A DNA stretch of 64,000 nucleotides. It comes from Leptothermofonsia sp049200465 (GTDB lineage Bacteria; Cyanobacteriota; Cyanobacteriia; Leptolyngbyales; Leptolyngbyaceae). Below, piece after piece: positions 40,669-49,160 of this stretch. The notes beneath the pieces are model-generated. The model saw nothing but the letters and a program-made list of their open reading frames with translations, did no database searches and was not told the origin of the DNA. Position 1 is the first letter of the stretch, and every line of letters starts with the position of its first letter. The stretch spans positions 1,798,001 through 1,862,000 of the forward strand of contig NZ_CP120836.1 of assembly GCF_049200465.1 (NCBI RefSeq), given 5' to 3'. A program made the translations under genes and the position numbers.

Positions 40669-41307
40669 TTACTTATTGCCGACTTTCTTGGCAGGCATCA
40701 CATTGATCAGAGCACCAGGCTTGCCTGGTACAGCACCCTTAATCAAAAGTAGATTCCGTTCCGCATCAATGCGAACAACCGTCAATTTGCGAACCGTAGT
40801 TTGAGTTCCACCCAGTCGCCCTGCCATTCGCTTACCGGGGTAAACCCGACCAGGAGTGGTTCCTGCCCCGGTAGAACCTGGCAGGCGGTGGTTTTTAGAA
40901 CCATGAGCCATCGGTCCGCGCTTAAAATTGTGGCGCTTCTGATAGCCAGCAAAGCCACGACCAATGCTGGTACCAATTACATCCACAACCTGCCCTGGAG
41001 AGAACGCATCTACTTTAATCTGTTGTCCCAACTCAAACTGGCTGGAGTCTTCTAGTCGGTACTCACACAGGTGACGCAGAGGAACGCTCCCTGCCTTGGC
41101 AAGATGGCCCAGTTCGGGTTTATTCAACGCTTTCTGTGACACCTCACCATACCCAACCTGAATGGCGGAATAGCCATCGGTCTGCACCGTCTTGACCTGA
41201 GTAACGGTACATGGACCCGCCTGAATGACTGTGACAGGAATGGCTTTCCCTGCCTTATCAAACACCTGGGTCATACCAAGCTTAGTGCCGAGGATACCGA
41301 CAGACAC
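40669..41307 (-). CDS. rplC: 50S ribosomal protein L3
   Basis: 212 residues: MSVGILGTKLGMTQVFDKAG, VTVIQAGPCTVTQVKTVQTD, DVIGTSIGRGFAGYQKRHNF and HRLPGSTGAGTTPGRVYPGK. First gene of the minus-strand ribosomal supercluster. rpsJ (S10) is not upstream of it, as is usual in cyanobacteria, where it belongs to the str operon. The cluster promoter should lie in the 520-bp spacer beyond 41307. Confidence 0.98.
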   Translation of the reverse strand: MSVGILGTKLGMTQVFDKAGKAIPVTVIQAGPCTVTQVKTVQTDGYSAIQVGYGEVSQKALNKPELGHLAKAGSVPLRHLCEYRLEDSSQFELGQQIKVDAFSPGQVVDVIGTSIGRGFAGYQKRHNFKRGPMAHGSKNHRLPGSTGAGTTPGRVYPGKRMAGRLGGTQTTVRKLTVVRIDAERNLLLIKGAVPGKPGALINVMPAKKVGNK

Positions 41308-41826
41308 GATGTGGACTCCCTTTTCTACACACTAGAAGAGGGCAAGGCTAATGACTTTACTAGTCAATCTCCCTTGCTCTGCAATGCTCTTTCAAAAGAA
41401 GACCCGAACTTGCCAGCAAAAAGCTAGCAACAGAGTTGGGGCACCTTGATTGAATCTCACCAGCTTAAGAAGCTGAGCCGTAAACCTAAGCGCTGGATAG
41501 ACCTATACTCTGTCAGGACTTGGACAGTAAACTACCCAGTATCCTTACCACAGGAGCAAACTCTTGATGAAACCAGACATTCCAGTCTCGTGCCGAAGCG
41601 CTCTACAATCAGAATTTAAGCGGCAGTTACTTAATATAGAGTAAATAGTCCAGGTTTGTCTAGCAATTTGGAAATTTTGTTTTGGGCTTCTTAATTATGC
41701 ATATCATCATGATTTGCGATTAGACTTCATGCAGGGTGGCGTGCGAAACTGATCGATGGAAACGATGAGCAATCCCCATCCATATACCCCTCCTTATCCA
41801 TATATCTGATTAGCGTAGAGATACTT
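41308..41826. other. Divergent intergenic region between rplC and ndhN
   Basis: This 519-bp spacer must hold the promoter of the ribosomal supercluster (leftward) and that of ndhN-ldpA (rightward). I see A/T-rich stretches (for example ttaatatagagtaaatag near 41631-41648 and ttaattatgcatatcatc near 41691-41708) but no motif I can place with confidence. No gene is seen. Confidence 0.5.
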
Positions 41827-42303
41827 ATGGCACTGATTACATCTGGCAGCCGATTGATCCGCGACCTGGAGACCTATGGTTCCTTGGGATTGTATGTGCC
41901 GCTGGAAGGCGGGTTTGAGGGACGCTATCAGCGCCGCATCCGAGCAGCAGGTTATGTGTCTCACACCATCACAGCACGGGGATTGGGTGATCTGGCCATG
42001 TATTTAACTGGTGTGCACGGAGTACGTCCGCCGCACTTGGGCAAAAAGAGTGGTACTGTCTCGGGGGCAGCGGTCGGGTATCGGTATTTTATTCCGCCAA
42101 TTGTGACTTACAACCTGGAACAGCTTCCAGCGAGTGCCAGGGGATTGCTATTGTGGATCATTGAAGGGCATATTTTGTCCAGTCAAGAGCTTGAGTATCT
42201 GGCAGCGTTGCCAGGGATTGAACCCCGCGTGAAAGTTGCTGTGGAACTGGGGGGCGATCGCTACTTCCACTGGGCACCCTTAAAACAAGCTCTCTCCGCC
42301 TGA
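41827..42303 (+). CDS. ndhN: NAD(P)H-quinone oxidoreductase subunit N
   Basis: Peripheral subunit specific to the photosynthetic NDH-1 complex, which runs cyclic electron flow, respiration and CO2 uptake at the thylakoid. 158 residues. RLIRDLETYGSLGLYVPLEG, GFEGRYQRRIRAAGYVS, ITARGLGDLAMYLTGVHGVR and FIPPIVTYNLEQLP match NdhN across the length. It is followed after 146 bp by ldpA on the same strand, a conserved cyanobacterial neighbour pair. Confidence 0.96.
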   Translation: MALITSGSRLIRDLETYGSLGLYVPLEGGFEGRYQRRIRAAGYVSHTITARGLGDLAMYLTGVHGVRPPHLGKKSGTVSGAAVGYRYFIPPIVTYNLEQLPASARGLLLWIIEGHILSSQELEYLAALPGIEPRVKVAVELGGDRYFHWAPLKQALSA

Positions 42304-42449
42304 GGTCAAGCAACAAGTCGAATATTTGGTGAAGAATGATCGGTTCATGCACCCTCTAAGATGTCAAACTGGAAGAGGAATGGATGGAATCTTTTGAGCT
42401 TCCATCCTATCGCCTCGAAATTTGGTGCTTGGGGCATTAGCATGTAAGG

Positions 42450-43646
42450 GTGACTGAACTATACTATCCTCTGCAATCCTTAAGGGAAGGTCACTGGTTT
42501 AAACTGATTTGTGGAGCCAGTTTCCAACACCTCCCTGCTATACGAAATCTGGTATTAGCCTACACCCTGGCTGGGGCTGATTGTATTGATGTCGCTGCCG
42601 ACCCAGCAGTAATTTCGACTGCGAAAGCTGCCTTGAAGGTTGCCAAGGAGATTGGAGCCGCAGCCCGCGAACGAGGTTTTAGGTTTAGAAGCTTGCCCTG
42701 GTTGATGGTGAGCTTCAATGATGGTGAAGACCCTCACTTCCGTAAAGCAGAATTTCGGGCGGAAGAGTGTCCTCCGGATTGTTTAAGACCGTGTGAGGCA
42801 ATCTGTCCAGCTCAAGCCATTGATGCTTCTGGTGTGATCAGCGATCGCTGCTATGGGTGTGGTCGCTGCTTGGCCGTTTGCCCAATTCAACAAATTACGG
42901 CCCGGTCCTATGTCTCCACTCCAGCGGCGATTGCCCCATTTGTGCTTCAGAGTGGAATTGATGCGATTGAAATTCATACTCAGGTTGGACGGCTAGAAAA
43001 CTTTCGCCGCTTGTGGGAGGCGATCGCCCCCTGGATCAGCCATTTGAAGTTAGTTGCCATTAGCTGCCCTGATGGAGACGAATTGATCGACTATCTTCGC
43101 TCACTTTATGAAATTATTTCCCCCCTTCCCTGCACACTGGTTTGGCAAGCCGATGGACGTCCCATGAGTGGGGACATTGGCATCGGTGCGACGAGAGCTG
43201 CTACCAAACTGGGACAAAAAGTCTTGGCCGCCAAATTACCGGGTTATATTCAGCTTGCTGGTGGCACCAACCATCACACGGTTCCAAAACTTAAACGCCT
43301 TGGGCTACTTCCTTCTTCCCTCTTTCCTCACCCCCAACCCCTAACCCCTTCTAGCTCCCCTCAAATTGCCGGGGTTGCCTATGGTAGCTACGCTCGCACA
43401 TTACTTGCCCCCATTTTGAATCAGCTAGAAGCAATGGAAATGGAAGCTTTTTCCAACCACCAGAAACCTCAGTTATCAACTATACATTCACCCGATACCG
43501 CGAGAACTGCCCTGCCTGTGGTGTCACCAATGACTCAGATCAAATCCCAACCGCTCCGTTTAGAAGAAGTCCCCTCACTTCTTTGGCAGGCAGTCGAACT
43601 TGCGGATTCTCTGGTTTCGCAGCTAAAGTCCCCTGCGAACACTTGA
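42450..43646 (+). CDS. ldpA: LdpA, light-dependent period protein (Fe-S redox sensor of the circadian clock)
   Basis: 398 residues from GTG 42450. Two ferredoxin-type 4Fe-4S motifs are clear: ECPPDCLRPCEAICPAQAI and RCYGCGRCLAVCPIQQITA. The N-terminal block (LREGHWFKLICGASFQHLP, then NLVLAYTLAGADCIDVAADP) and the barrel-like C-terminal domain are diagnostic of LdpA. In Synechococcus elongatus LdpA senses cellular redox state and adjusts clock period through KaiA and CikA. It is downstream of ndhN, linking redox input genes. The last 80 residues are low-complexity and lineage-specific. Confidence 0.93.
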   Translation: MTELYYPLQSLREGHWFKLICGASFQHLPAIRNLVLAYTLAGADCIDVAADPAVISTAKAALKVAKEIGAAARERGFRFRSLPWLMVSFNDGEDPHFRKAEFRAEECPPDCLRPCEAICPAQAIDASGVISDRCYGCGRCLAVCPIQQITARSYVSTPAAIAPFVLQSGIDAIEIHTQVGRLENFRRLWEAIAPWISHLKLVAISCPDGDELIDYLRSLYEIISPLPCTLVWQADGRPMSGDIGIGATRAATKLGQKVLAAKLPGYIQLAGGTNHHTVPKLKRLGLLPSSLFPHPQPLTPSSSPQIAGVAYGSYARTLLAPILNQLEAMEMEAFSNHQKPQLSTIHSPDTARTALPVVSPMTQIKSQPLRLEEVPSLLWQAVELADSLVSQLKSPANT

Positions 43647-43736
43647 CCAGCATTGGAGTTCCTACAATGAGCAATTTCATCTAAGTCCGGTTCAGCATCT
43701 ACCCGTAGTAAGCTTCAACTACTTTTTGTAGAGCAC

Positions 43737-45710
43737 ATGGTTAATCCAGATATATTTCAACCTTCTGACAAACGGGCTCAATCCGAAGTTCGACGTGATA
43801 GTTCAGATTCAAGAGCCAATCGTCAGAATGCGAAGCCAAATCTTTCAGAAACTGCTTCCACGAGTGATAAAGACGCTTCTCGCATTAGCATGCAAATTAC
43901 AGACGACTTGAGTAAATTGCTGGAGATTTTACCTGAACCCATTCAAAACCGGCTTGCCCAGCATCCCAACAAAAACACTCTGGTTGAGGTAGTGATGGAC
44001 CTTGGTCGCCGTCCAGAAGCCCGGTTTCCTGGTAAAGCAGAATACCTGTCAGACATTCCCGTTTCCCAGAATGATTTGAATGAGTGTATCACTAAGGTTG
44101 GCGATTTTGGAGGGGATAATCGCGCTGGGATTGAGCGGACATTGCACCGGATCAGTGCCATTCGCAATCGACGGGGTGACATTATCGGACTGACTTGCCG
44201 GGTTGGACGTGCCATCTACGGTACGATTGGGATGATTCGTGACTTGGTGGAAAGTGGCAAGTCAATTCTGATGCTGGGGCGTCCGGGAGTGGGGAAAACA
44301 ACCGCCTTACGGGAAATTGCGCGAGTTCTGGCAGATGAACTTGAGAAGCGCGTGGTCATTATTGACACCTCAAACGAGATCGCCGGGGATGGCGATGTTC
44401 CCCATCCAGCGATTGGTCGTGCCCGTCGAATGCAGGTTGCCCGTCCGGAGTTTCAACACCAGGTCATGATTGAGGCTGTGGAAAACCACATGCCTGAAGT
44501 GATTGTTATTGATGAGATCGGCACAGAGTTAGAAGCCCTGGCTGCACGCACAATCGCTGAACGAGGCGTCCAGTTAGTTGGCACGGCCCACGGCAATCGA
44601 TTGGAAAATCTAATTAAAAACCCCACCCTATCAGACCTAATCGGTGGTATTCAGTCTGTGACGTTGGGGGATGAAGAAGCTCGCCGACGGGGCAGTCAAA
44701 AGAGTGTGCTGGAGCGCAAAGCTCCTCCCACATTTGATATTGCCGTGGAGATGTTGGAACGGCAGCGCTGGGTTGTGCACGAGCATGTTGCCGAAACCAT
44801 CGACAGCTTATTGCGCGGTCGTCAGCCTAATCCTCAAGTGCGAACAATCAGCGAGATGGGTAAGGTGACTATCACCCATGAGCTATCCAGCGAAACTGCA
44901 GATCAGGCAGCACAGAGCCGCCCTGCTCGTAGCCCTTTCAGCCAGTTTGGTGGATTAGACAATTTGCTGGACGATCGCACCACTCCGGCTCAGGGGCGCA
45001 GCAAAGGTCGGGGCTGGCGATCGTCCGGGCAGATGCGACCGCTTCCGGCTCAACTTCAACCTTCCGAGCATCAACAGTTTGAGCGGTTGTTGGATGAATC
45101 TTTGCAAAATACTTTCTCCGCTGGAGAAGCGGCGATCGATCTGGGTGAAGAAACTGGACAGGATGAGTTTGGTGAACCCCGGCGAGAACACAACTCCAGT
45201 GGGGAGGAAATTCTGTCTGTCTATCCTTATGGGGTCAGTCGCCATCAACTAGAGCAGGTTATCCGCACCCTCAATTTGCCCATTATCCTGACTAAAGATA
45301 TCGATAACGCTGACGCCGTTCTAGCTTTGCGATCGCATGTCAAAAATCACTCAAAACTGCGTCATATTGCAAAAGCTCGGCAGGTACCTATCCACACCAT
45401 CAAAGCCAGCACAATTCCCCAGATTGCCCATGGCCTGCGGCGAATGCTGGATATAGACGATCCCATCATTCCTGATGCTAACGACATCAACCTGTTTGTG
45501 CGTAGCAGCAGCGATGATGAAATTGAAGCGTTAGAAGAAGCCCGGCTTGCTGTGGAACAAATTGTCATCCCCAAGGGGCAACCCGTTGAACTGCTGCCCC
45601 GATCGGCAGATGTACGGCGGATGCAGCATGAACTGGTTGAACATTACCATCTCAAGTCGCGCAGCTTTGGAGAAGAGCCTAACCGACGATTGAGAATTTA
45701 CCCCGCATAA
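43737..45710 (+). CDS. ycf45: R3H-domain P-loop ATPase (Ycf45-like)
   Basis: 657 residues. A disordered N-terminus is followed by a RecA-like ATPase core: Walker A MLGRPGVGKTTALREIAR, the segment IIDTSNEIAGDGDVPHPAIG, Walker B PEVIVIDEIGTELEALAAR, and LVGTAHGNRLENLIKNPTLS. A linker of about 120 variable residues follows. A second small domain (VYPYGVSRHQLEQVIRTLNL) precedes a C-terminal R3H-type nucleic-acid-binding region with RMQHELVEHYHLKSRSFGEE. The family is encoded in some algal plastids as Ycf45. Single-strand nucleic acid binding is likely but the role is unknown. hisC starts 20 bp later. Confidence 0.9.
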   Translation: MVNPDIFQPSDKRAQSEVRRDSSDSRANRQNAKPNLSETASTSDKDASRISMQITDDLSKLLEILPEPIQNRLAQHPNKNTLVEVVMDLGRRPEARFPGKAEYLSDIPVSQNDLNECITKVGDFGGDNRAGIERTLHRISAIRNRRGDIIGLTCRVGRAIYGTIGMIRDLVESGKSILMLGRPGVGKTTALREIARVLADELEKRVVIIDTSNEIAGDGDVPHPAIGRARRMQVARPEFQHQVMIEAVENHMPEVIVIDEIGTELEALAARTIAERGVQLVGTAHGNRLENLIKNPTLSDLIGGIQSVTLGDEEARRRGSQKSVLERKAPPTFDIAVEMLERQRWVVHEHVAETIDSLLRGRQPNPQVRTISEMGKVTITHELSSETADQAAQSRPARSPFSQFGGLDNLLDDRTTPAQGRSKGRGWRSSGQMRPLPAQLQPSEHQQFERLLDESLQNTFSAGEAAIDLGEETGQDEFGEPRREHNSSGEEILSVYPYGVSRHQLEQVIRTLNLPIILTKDIDNADAVLALRSHVKNHSKLRHIAKARQVPIHTIKASTIPQIAHGLRRMLDIDDPIIPDANDINLFVRSSSDDEIEALEEARLAVEQIVIPKGQPVELLPRSADVRRMQHELVEHYHLKSRSFGEEPNRRLRIYPA

Positions 45711-45730
45711 GATTGTTACAATAAGATGCC

Positions 45731-46894
45731 ATGCTTTCATTCATCCGGTCTGACCTGGCTCAACTCAAGGTCTATACCCCCCATGCAGAGGAGAATTTAA
45801 CGTCAACCCAAGAATCCATTAAGTGGGATCATCTAGATACCAACGAAAGCCCCTTTGACCTGCCGGAAGAACTAAAGCAAAAGCTGGCATTGACTTATCA
45901 GAAGGAGATTCAGGCAAATCGTTATCCCGATGGGGGGCACCTGGCCTTAAAGCGGGCGATCGCCGATTACGTGAATAAATCAGCAGAGCTCTCAGTCGAC
46001 GCCTTCAACTCCACCCATGTTTCGATTGGCAACGGCTCCGATGAGTTGATTCGGTCCTTGTTGATTGCTACCTGCCTGCGGGGGGAAGGTTCCATTCTGG
46101 TGGCTGAACCGACCTTCTCGATGTATGCCATCCTTGCCCAAACTTTAGGGATTCCAGTTGTGGCTGTGGGGCGATCGCCGATCAACTTTGAAATGGATTG
46201 GCAAGCAGCTCAAACGGTGATTTCTCAATCTCCCAATCCCCCCATTCGGGTTGTCTTTGTTGTCCATCCCAACTCTCCCACCGGAAACGCCCTCACCGAA
46301 GCCGAAATTTCCTGGTTAAAAAGCCTGCCAGAAGAAATTCTCGTCGTTATCGACGAGGCTTATTTTGAGTTCAGCCAGACAACTCTGGTCAACGAAGTGC
46401 TACAACGACCGAATTGGGTGATTCTACGCACCTTTTCCAAGGCATTTCGATTAGCAGCACACCGGATAGGGTACGCGATCGCCCATTCCGAACTCACCAC
46501 TGTCCTGGAAAAAGTTCGCCTACCGTACAATCTACCCGCCTTTACCCAGGCGGCTGCCCTGACCGCCCTTACTTATCGACAAGAACTATTTCAGTCCATC
46601 CCAAAAATTTTGGAACAGCGTGAACACATCATCCAGTCGTTAAAGCAATACTCCACTTTAACCGTTTGGTCCAGCGCAGCAAACTTTGTCTATGTTCGCT
46701 TGAATCAACAATTTGTCAATAATCAGATAAGCTTGGAGAAAATCTATCACCAGCTTAAGTCCAAAGGCACTCTGATTCGCTATATTAGCGGAGGATTAAG
46801 AATCACCATTGGCTGCCCAGACGAAAATGCCCGGATGCTGACTCGGCTGGACGCTGCCCTGAAGCATTTTCTTGGAGCAGGACTATCCGAATAA
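45731..46894 (+). CDS. hisC: Histidinol-phosphate aminotransferase
   Basis: PLP enzyme of histidine synthesis that transfers an amino group to imidazole acetol phosphate. 387 residues. Motifs: LDTNESPFDLPEELK, RYPDGGHLALKRAIADYV, IGNGSDELIRSL, HPNSPTGNALTEAEI and VIDEAYFEF. RTFSKAFRLAAHRIGYAI carries the PLP lysine, and YISGGLRITIGCPDEN is at the C-terminus. It is probably co-transcribed with the R3H ATPase gene (20 bp gap). The GC-hairpin repeat behind it may act as a transcription boundary. Confidence 0.95.
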   Translation: MLSFIRSDLAQLKVYTPHAEENLTSTQESIKWDHLDTNESPFDLPEELKQKLALTYQKEIQANRYPDGGHLALKRAIADYVNKSAELSVDAFNSTHVSIGNGSDELIRSLLIATCLRGEGSILVAEPTFSMYAILAQTLGIPVVAVGRSPINFEMDWQAAQTVISQSPNPPIRVVFVVHPNSPTGNALTEAEISWLKSLPEEILVVIDEAYFEFSQTTLVNEVLQRPNWVILRTFSKAFRLAAHRIGYAIAHSELTTVLEKVRLPYNLPAFTQAAALTALTYRQELFQSIPKILEQREHIIQSLKQYSTLTVWSSAANFVYVRLNQQFVNNQISLEKIYHQLKSKGTLIRYISGGLRITIGCPDENARMLTRLDAALKHFLGAGLSE

Positions 46895-46904
46895 GCAACC
46901 CTAA

Positions 46905-47005
46905 CTAAGTAGGTACGTAAATGGGGAGTGGGGGCTGCGCTCCCAGACAGGGGGTTTCACCCTCTCCACCTCCGAAATTATCCTCAATTTAATTGAGCCT
47001 AGCTA
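46905..47005. repeat. GC-hairpin dispersed repeat (variant)
   Basis: Its core is gtgggggctgcgctcccag followed by acagggggtttcaccctctc, similar to the double hairpin of the 9335-9469 element. Short flanking inverted repeats are visible (aagtaggta on the left, tagctactt on the right). It lies between the convergent hisC and the next minus-strand gene, so it could also serve as a terminator for both. Confidence 0.5.
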
Positions 47006-47006
47006 C

Positions 47007-47501
47007 TTACATTCTGATTCGGATATCAAGATTCTCAGCGTTATGGCGCATCATTCTCACAGTCTGGGGAAGAACCCCTACCAGCAGAGCAAATGCCTCA
47101 TCTGGCAACTCAGCCACGATTTCAGGACCAAAATAATTGTCAAACTGATTCAAAATCATCTGGGCCCGCTGTAAGGGGACAGGATTATCGGTGAGCTGCT
47201 GAGTCAGCCGAATCCACTGCCGCCTGATCAAATACGCCTTTTGCCGCTCTTCCTGAGACTCAGGATAAACAAGAGATAAGTCCCCTACCGGAACTACTCG
47301 TGCACAATCGACATCAAAAAAGCTACCAACTGCCGCTCCGGGTCCAGCAAATTCCGCATGGAACCGTTTGTAGATAATTAACCCATTCCGTCTTCGGCTA
47401 TTTACCACAAGTAACTGACCGCTGTTTAACTGCGTCAGAATATCAGAATCTTCTGGGTACTCAATCAATTCTTGACGGAGACTCAGGCTTTCATCCCTCA
47501 T
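47007..47501 (-). CDS. Conserved cyanobacterial hypothetical protein (164 aa)
   Basis: No named domain. The N-terminal half is beta-rich (DILTQLNSGQLLVVNSRRRN, then GLIIYKRFHAEFAGPGAAVG). The C-terminal half is helical (AYLIRRQWIRLTQQLTDNPV, then RAQMILNQFDNYFGPEIVAE). There is no signal peptide or span. The spacing of hydrophobic residues supports a folded soluble protein. It stands alone, between hisC (convergent) and a 645-bp spacer. Confidence 0.65.
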   Translation of the reverse strand: MRDESLSLRQELIEYPEDSDILTQLNSGQLLVVNSRRRNGLIIYKRFHAEFAGPGAAVGSFFDVDCARVVPVGDLSLVYPESQEERQKAYLIRRQWIRLTQQLTDNPVPLQRAQMILNQFDNYFGPEIVAELPDEAFALLVGVLPQTVRMMRHNAENLDIRIRM

Positions 47502-48146
47502 ATCAGTGAAGCCCTGGAATTATTAGAAAGGATACCGCTGAAGTGGTAAATAAACCCAAAAGGCTTTGGCCATGCTATGGCTTAGTTCCACAAAATTCAA
47601 CCGATACCCCACAGTTAACCTTTTTCTTTGGTCTGCACCAGGACCGGCATCAATTAACTCCGCCGTAAGACATTAAACGAATAAGCGCCCTCTGCTTCTC
47701 ACAGTTCGACACCCACGTAAACAACTTGGCGAAATTGGAGAAAGGCAAATTTCCACACCTATTTTAGGGCATTCGTCAATGGCTACTGCTCTGGAAAGGT
47801 GAGGAAACTTTGAAGTAAAGAAGCAAATGGGTTGTCTTTTTTAAAGAAAGTGTGAAGTTGGACGTATCTTGACGGCTTCAACGTCTTACCTGGCCATCAG
47901 GAATTGCATACAGGGCCACAAATGAAAGGGACATCCCACCGTCAAATTGAAACAAAGTTCTAACCAGACTCTCTGAATTTTAAGTTTCCGCCGCCCCACT
48001 CCTCCTCCTGACTTCTGGCATTTCACTCCTTATCCCTCTCCCCCTCACCTACTCTGGCTTTTTTCGTCCTTCTGCCTTCCCTTCTGGCTCCTCCTGACTC
48101 CTGGCTTCTAACTTCTATTACTTGCAAGTCACGTTGAAATTTTCGA
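47502..48146. other. Long spacer without a recognised gene
   Basis: 645 bases. The right half is pyrimidine-rich low-complexity sequence (ctcctcctgacttctgg, then tccctctccccctcacc and similar). The left half has ordinary composition but no ORF or RNA gene I can support. Confidence 0.55.
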
Positions 48147-48752
48147 CTACGCCAGCTTCTTATGCAGCAAAACTCGTCGAGGCTGCTTTAACAGCCAGCT
48201 ACACCAAAGTGGATCTGACTGCTTCAACCGATAGCCTGCTTTGAAATAGAGTTGTTTGGCCGCAGCGTTATCATCTAAAACATGCAGGTAAAGGTCATGA
48301 AAGCCCCGGTCAAGCACAATTTCCTCACAGGCATGCAGCAATTTCTGGGCAACCCCCCGTCTGCGATACTCCGACTGCACGGCCAGGTTAGAGAGGTAGG
48401 GATAGGGGGAACTGCGAATCTGGAATGGGTAGGTTGGGCGCAGAGCTACTTCAACCGTACCTACGATGTAGGAACAACGGTGGTTTGAGGAAAGTACGGC
48501 AGCCAGACAAACATAGTCGGATGAAAGGGGCGATCGCAACCTCTGACGCAAGTCCTCATACAACCCCATGCGTAAAAGGGGGAAAAACCAGCGCATCATT
48601 CCCGTGCGAGAGTGGAAACTGCTAGAAAGAACCTCAACCAGCTCCCCTAAATCTTTTTGTTGAGCAGCACGGATGACGAGATCTGACAACTCAAAAGGGA
48701 TTGGGTCAGGTTGGCGTCGATAATCCTTTGAAGGGAAGAAAGAAGTGGCCAC
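48147..48752 (-). CDS. GNAT family N-acetyltransferase
   Basis: 201 residues from GTG 48752. The acetyl-CoA site is in YLSNLAVQSEYRRRGVAQKL, the R/Q-x-x-G-x-A/G loop, followed by LYLHVLDDNAAAKQLYFKAG and YRL at the C-terminal strand. The substrate is unknown. The first 25 residues (FPSKDYRRQPDPIPFELSDL) are shared by cyanobacterial relatives found near photosystem genes. It lies downstream of psbB-psbT on the same strand, 180 bp beyond psbT. Confidence 0.88.
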   Translation of the reverse strand: MATSFFPSKDYRRQPDPIPFELSDLVIRAAQQKDLGELVEVLSSSFHSRTGMMRWFFPLLRMGLYEDLRQRLRSPLSSDYVCLAAVLSSNHRCSYIVGTVEVALRPTYPFQIRSSPYPYLSNLAVQSEYRRRGVAQKLLHACEEIVLDRGFHDLYLHVLDDNAAAKQLYFKAGYRLKQSDPLWCSWLLKQPRRVLLHKKLA

Positions 48753-48934
48753 AGACTTTAAGAGCGCAAACAGTAATTACTCCGTGAAAGCGGAGCAACA
48801 GGGTTCAAAACCTTTTTCAAGGAGAGCGATTTGCCTAAGAAAATCGCCAAACACCTGTTGAAGTCTAATTCACGGAGTAACAAATCTGCCAACAAAAAAC
48901 AGGTATTCACTGGTCAACGAACCAACCGTTCCGT

Positions 48935-49030
48935 TTACTTCCCGATGCGGGGGGGTTCACGAAAGGCAACCGCAAAAAAGAGAATTCCAATGGAGACAGC
49001 AAGGATAAAGATGTAAGCAACGCTTTCCAT
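48935..49030 (-). CDS. psbT: Photosystem II protein T
   Basis: A 31-residue protein starting MESVAYIFILAVSIGILFFA and ending FREPPRIGK. It has one membrane span and stabilises the PSII dimer next to CP47 and D1. The start is the ATG at 49028-49030 (complement). It is 130 bp downstream of psbB on the same strand, the conserved psbB-psbT order. It is too short for most ORF tables, and an unrelated ORF on the opposite strand overlaps it. Confidence 0.96.
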   Translation of the reverse strand: MESVAYIFILAVSIGILFFAVAFREPPRIGK

Positions 49031-49160
49031 GTTAGAAATTCCTGACTATTCATCAACATTAGTTTACCAAGCCAAAAGGTAAGAGAGATCTACAAACTCG
49101 ACCAGAAATCTCTAGCCAATGAGCTGTAAATCCCTCCCTCTAAAAACCTAAAGGACAGTT

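Noticed and set aside
32128..41307. Absence of rpsJ, rpsN and rpmD from the ribosomal cluster as a deletion
   Set aside because: This is the normal cyanobacterial arrangement, with S10 and S14 encoded elsewhere and L30 missing.
48831..49016. Plus-strand ORF of 61 codons, lysine-rich
   Set aside because: It overlaps psbT on the other strand, starts with a non-ATG codon and shows no domain. psbT is certain, so this is a shadow.
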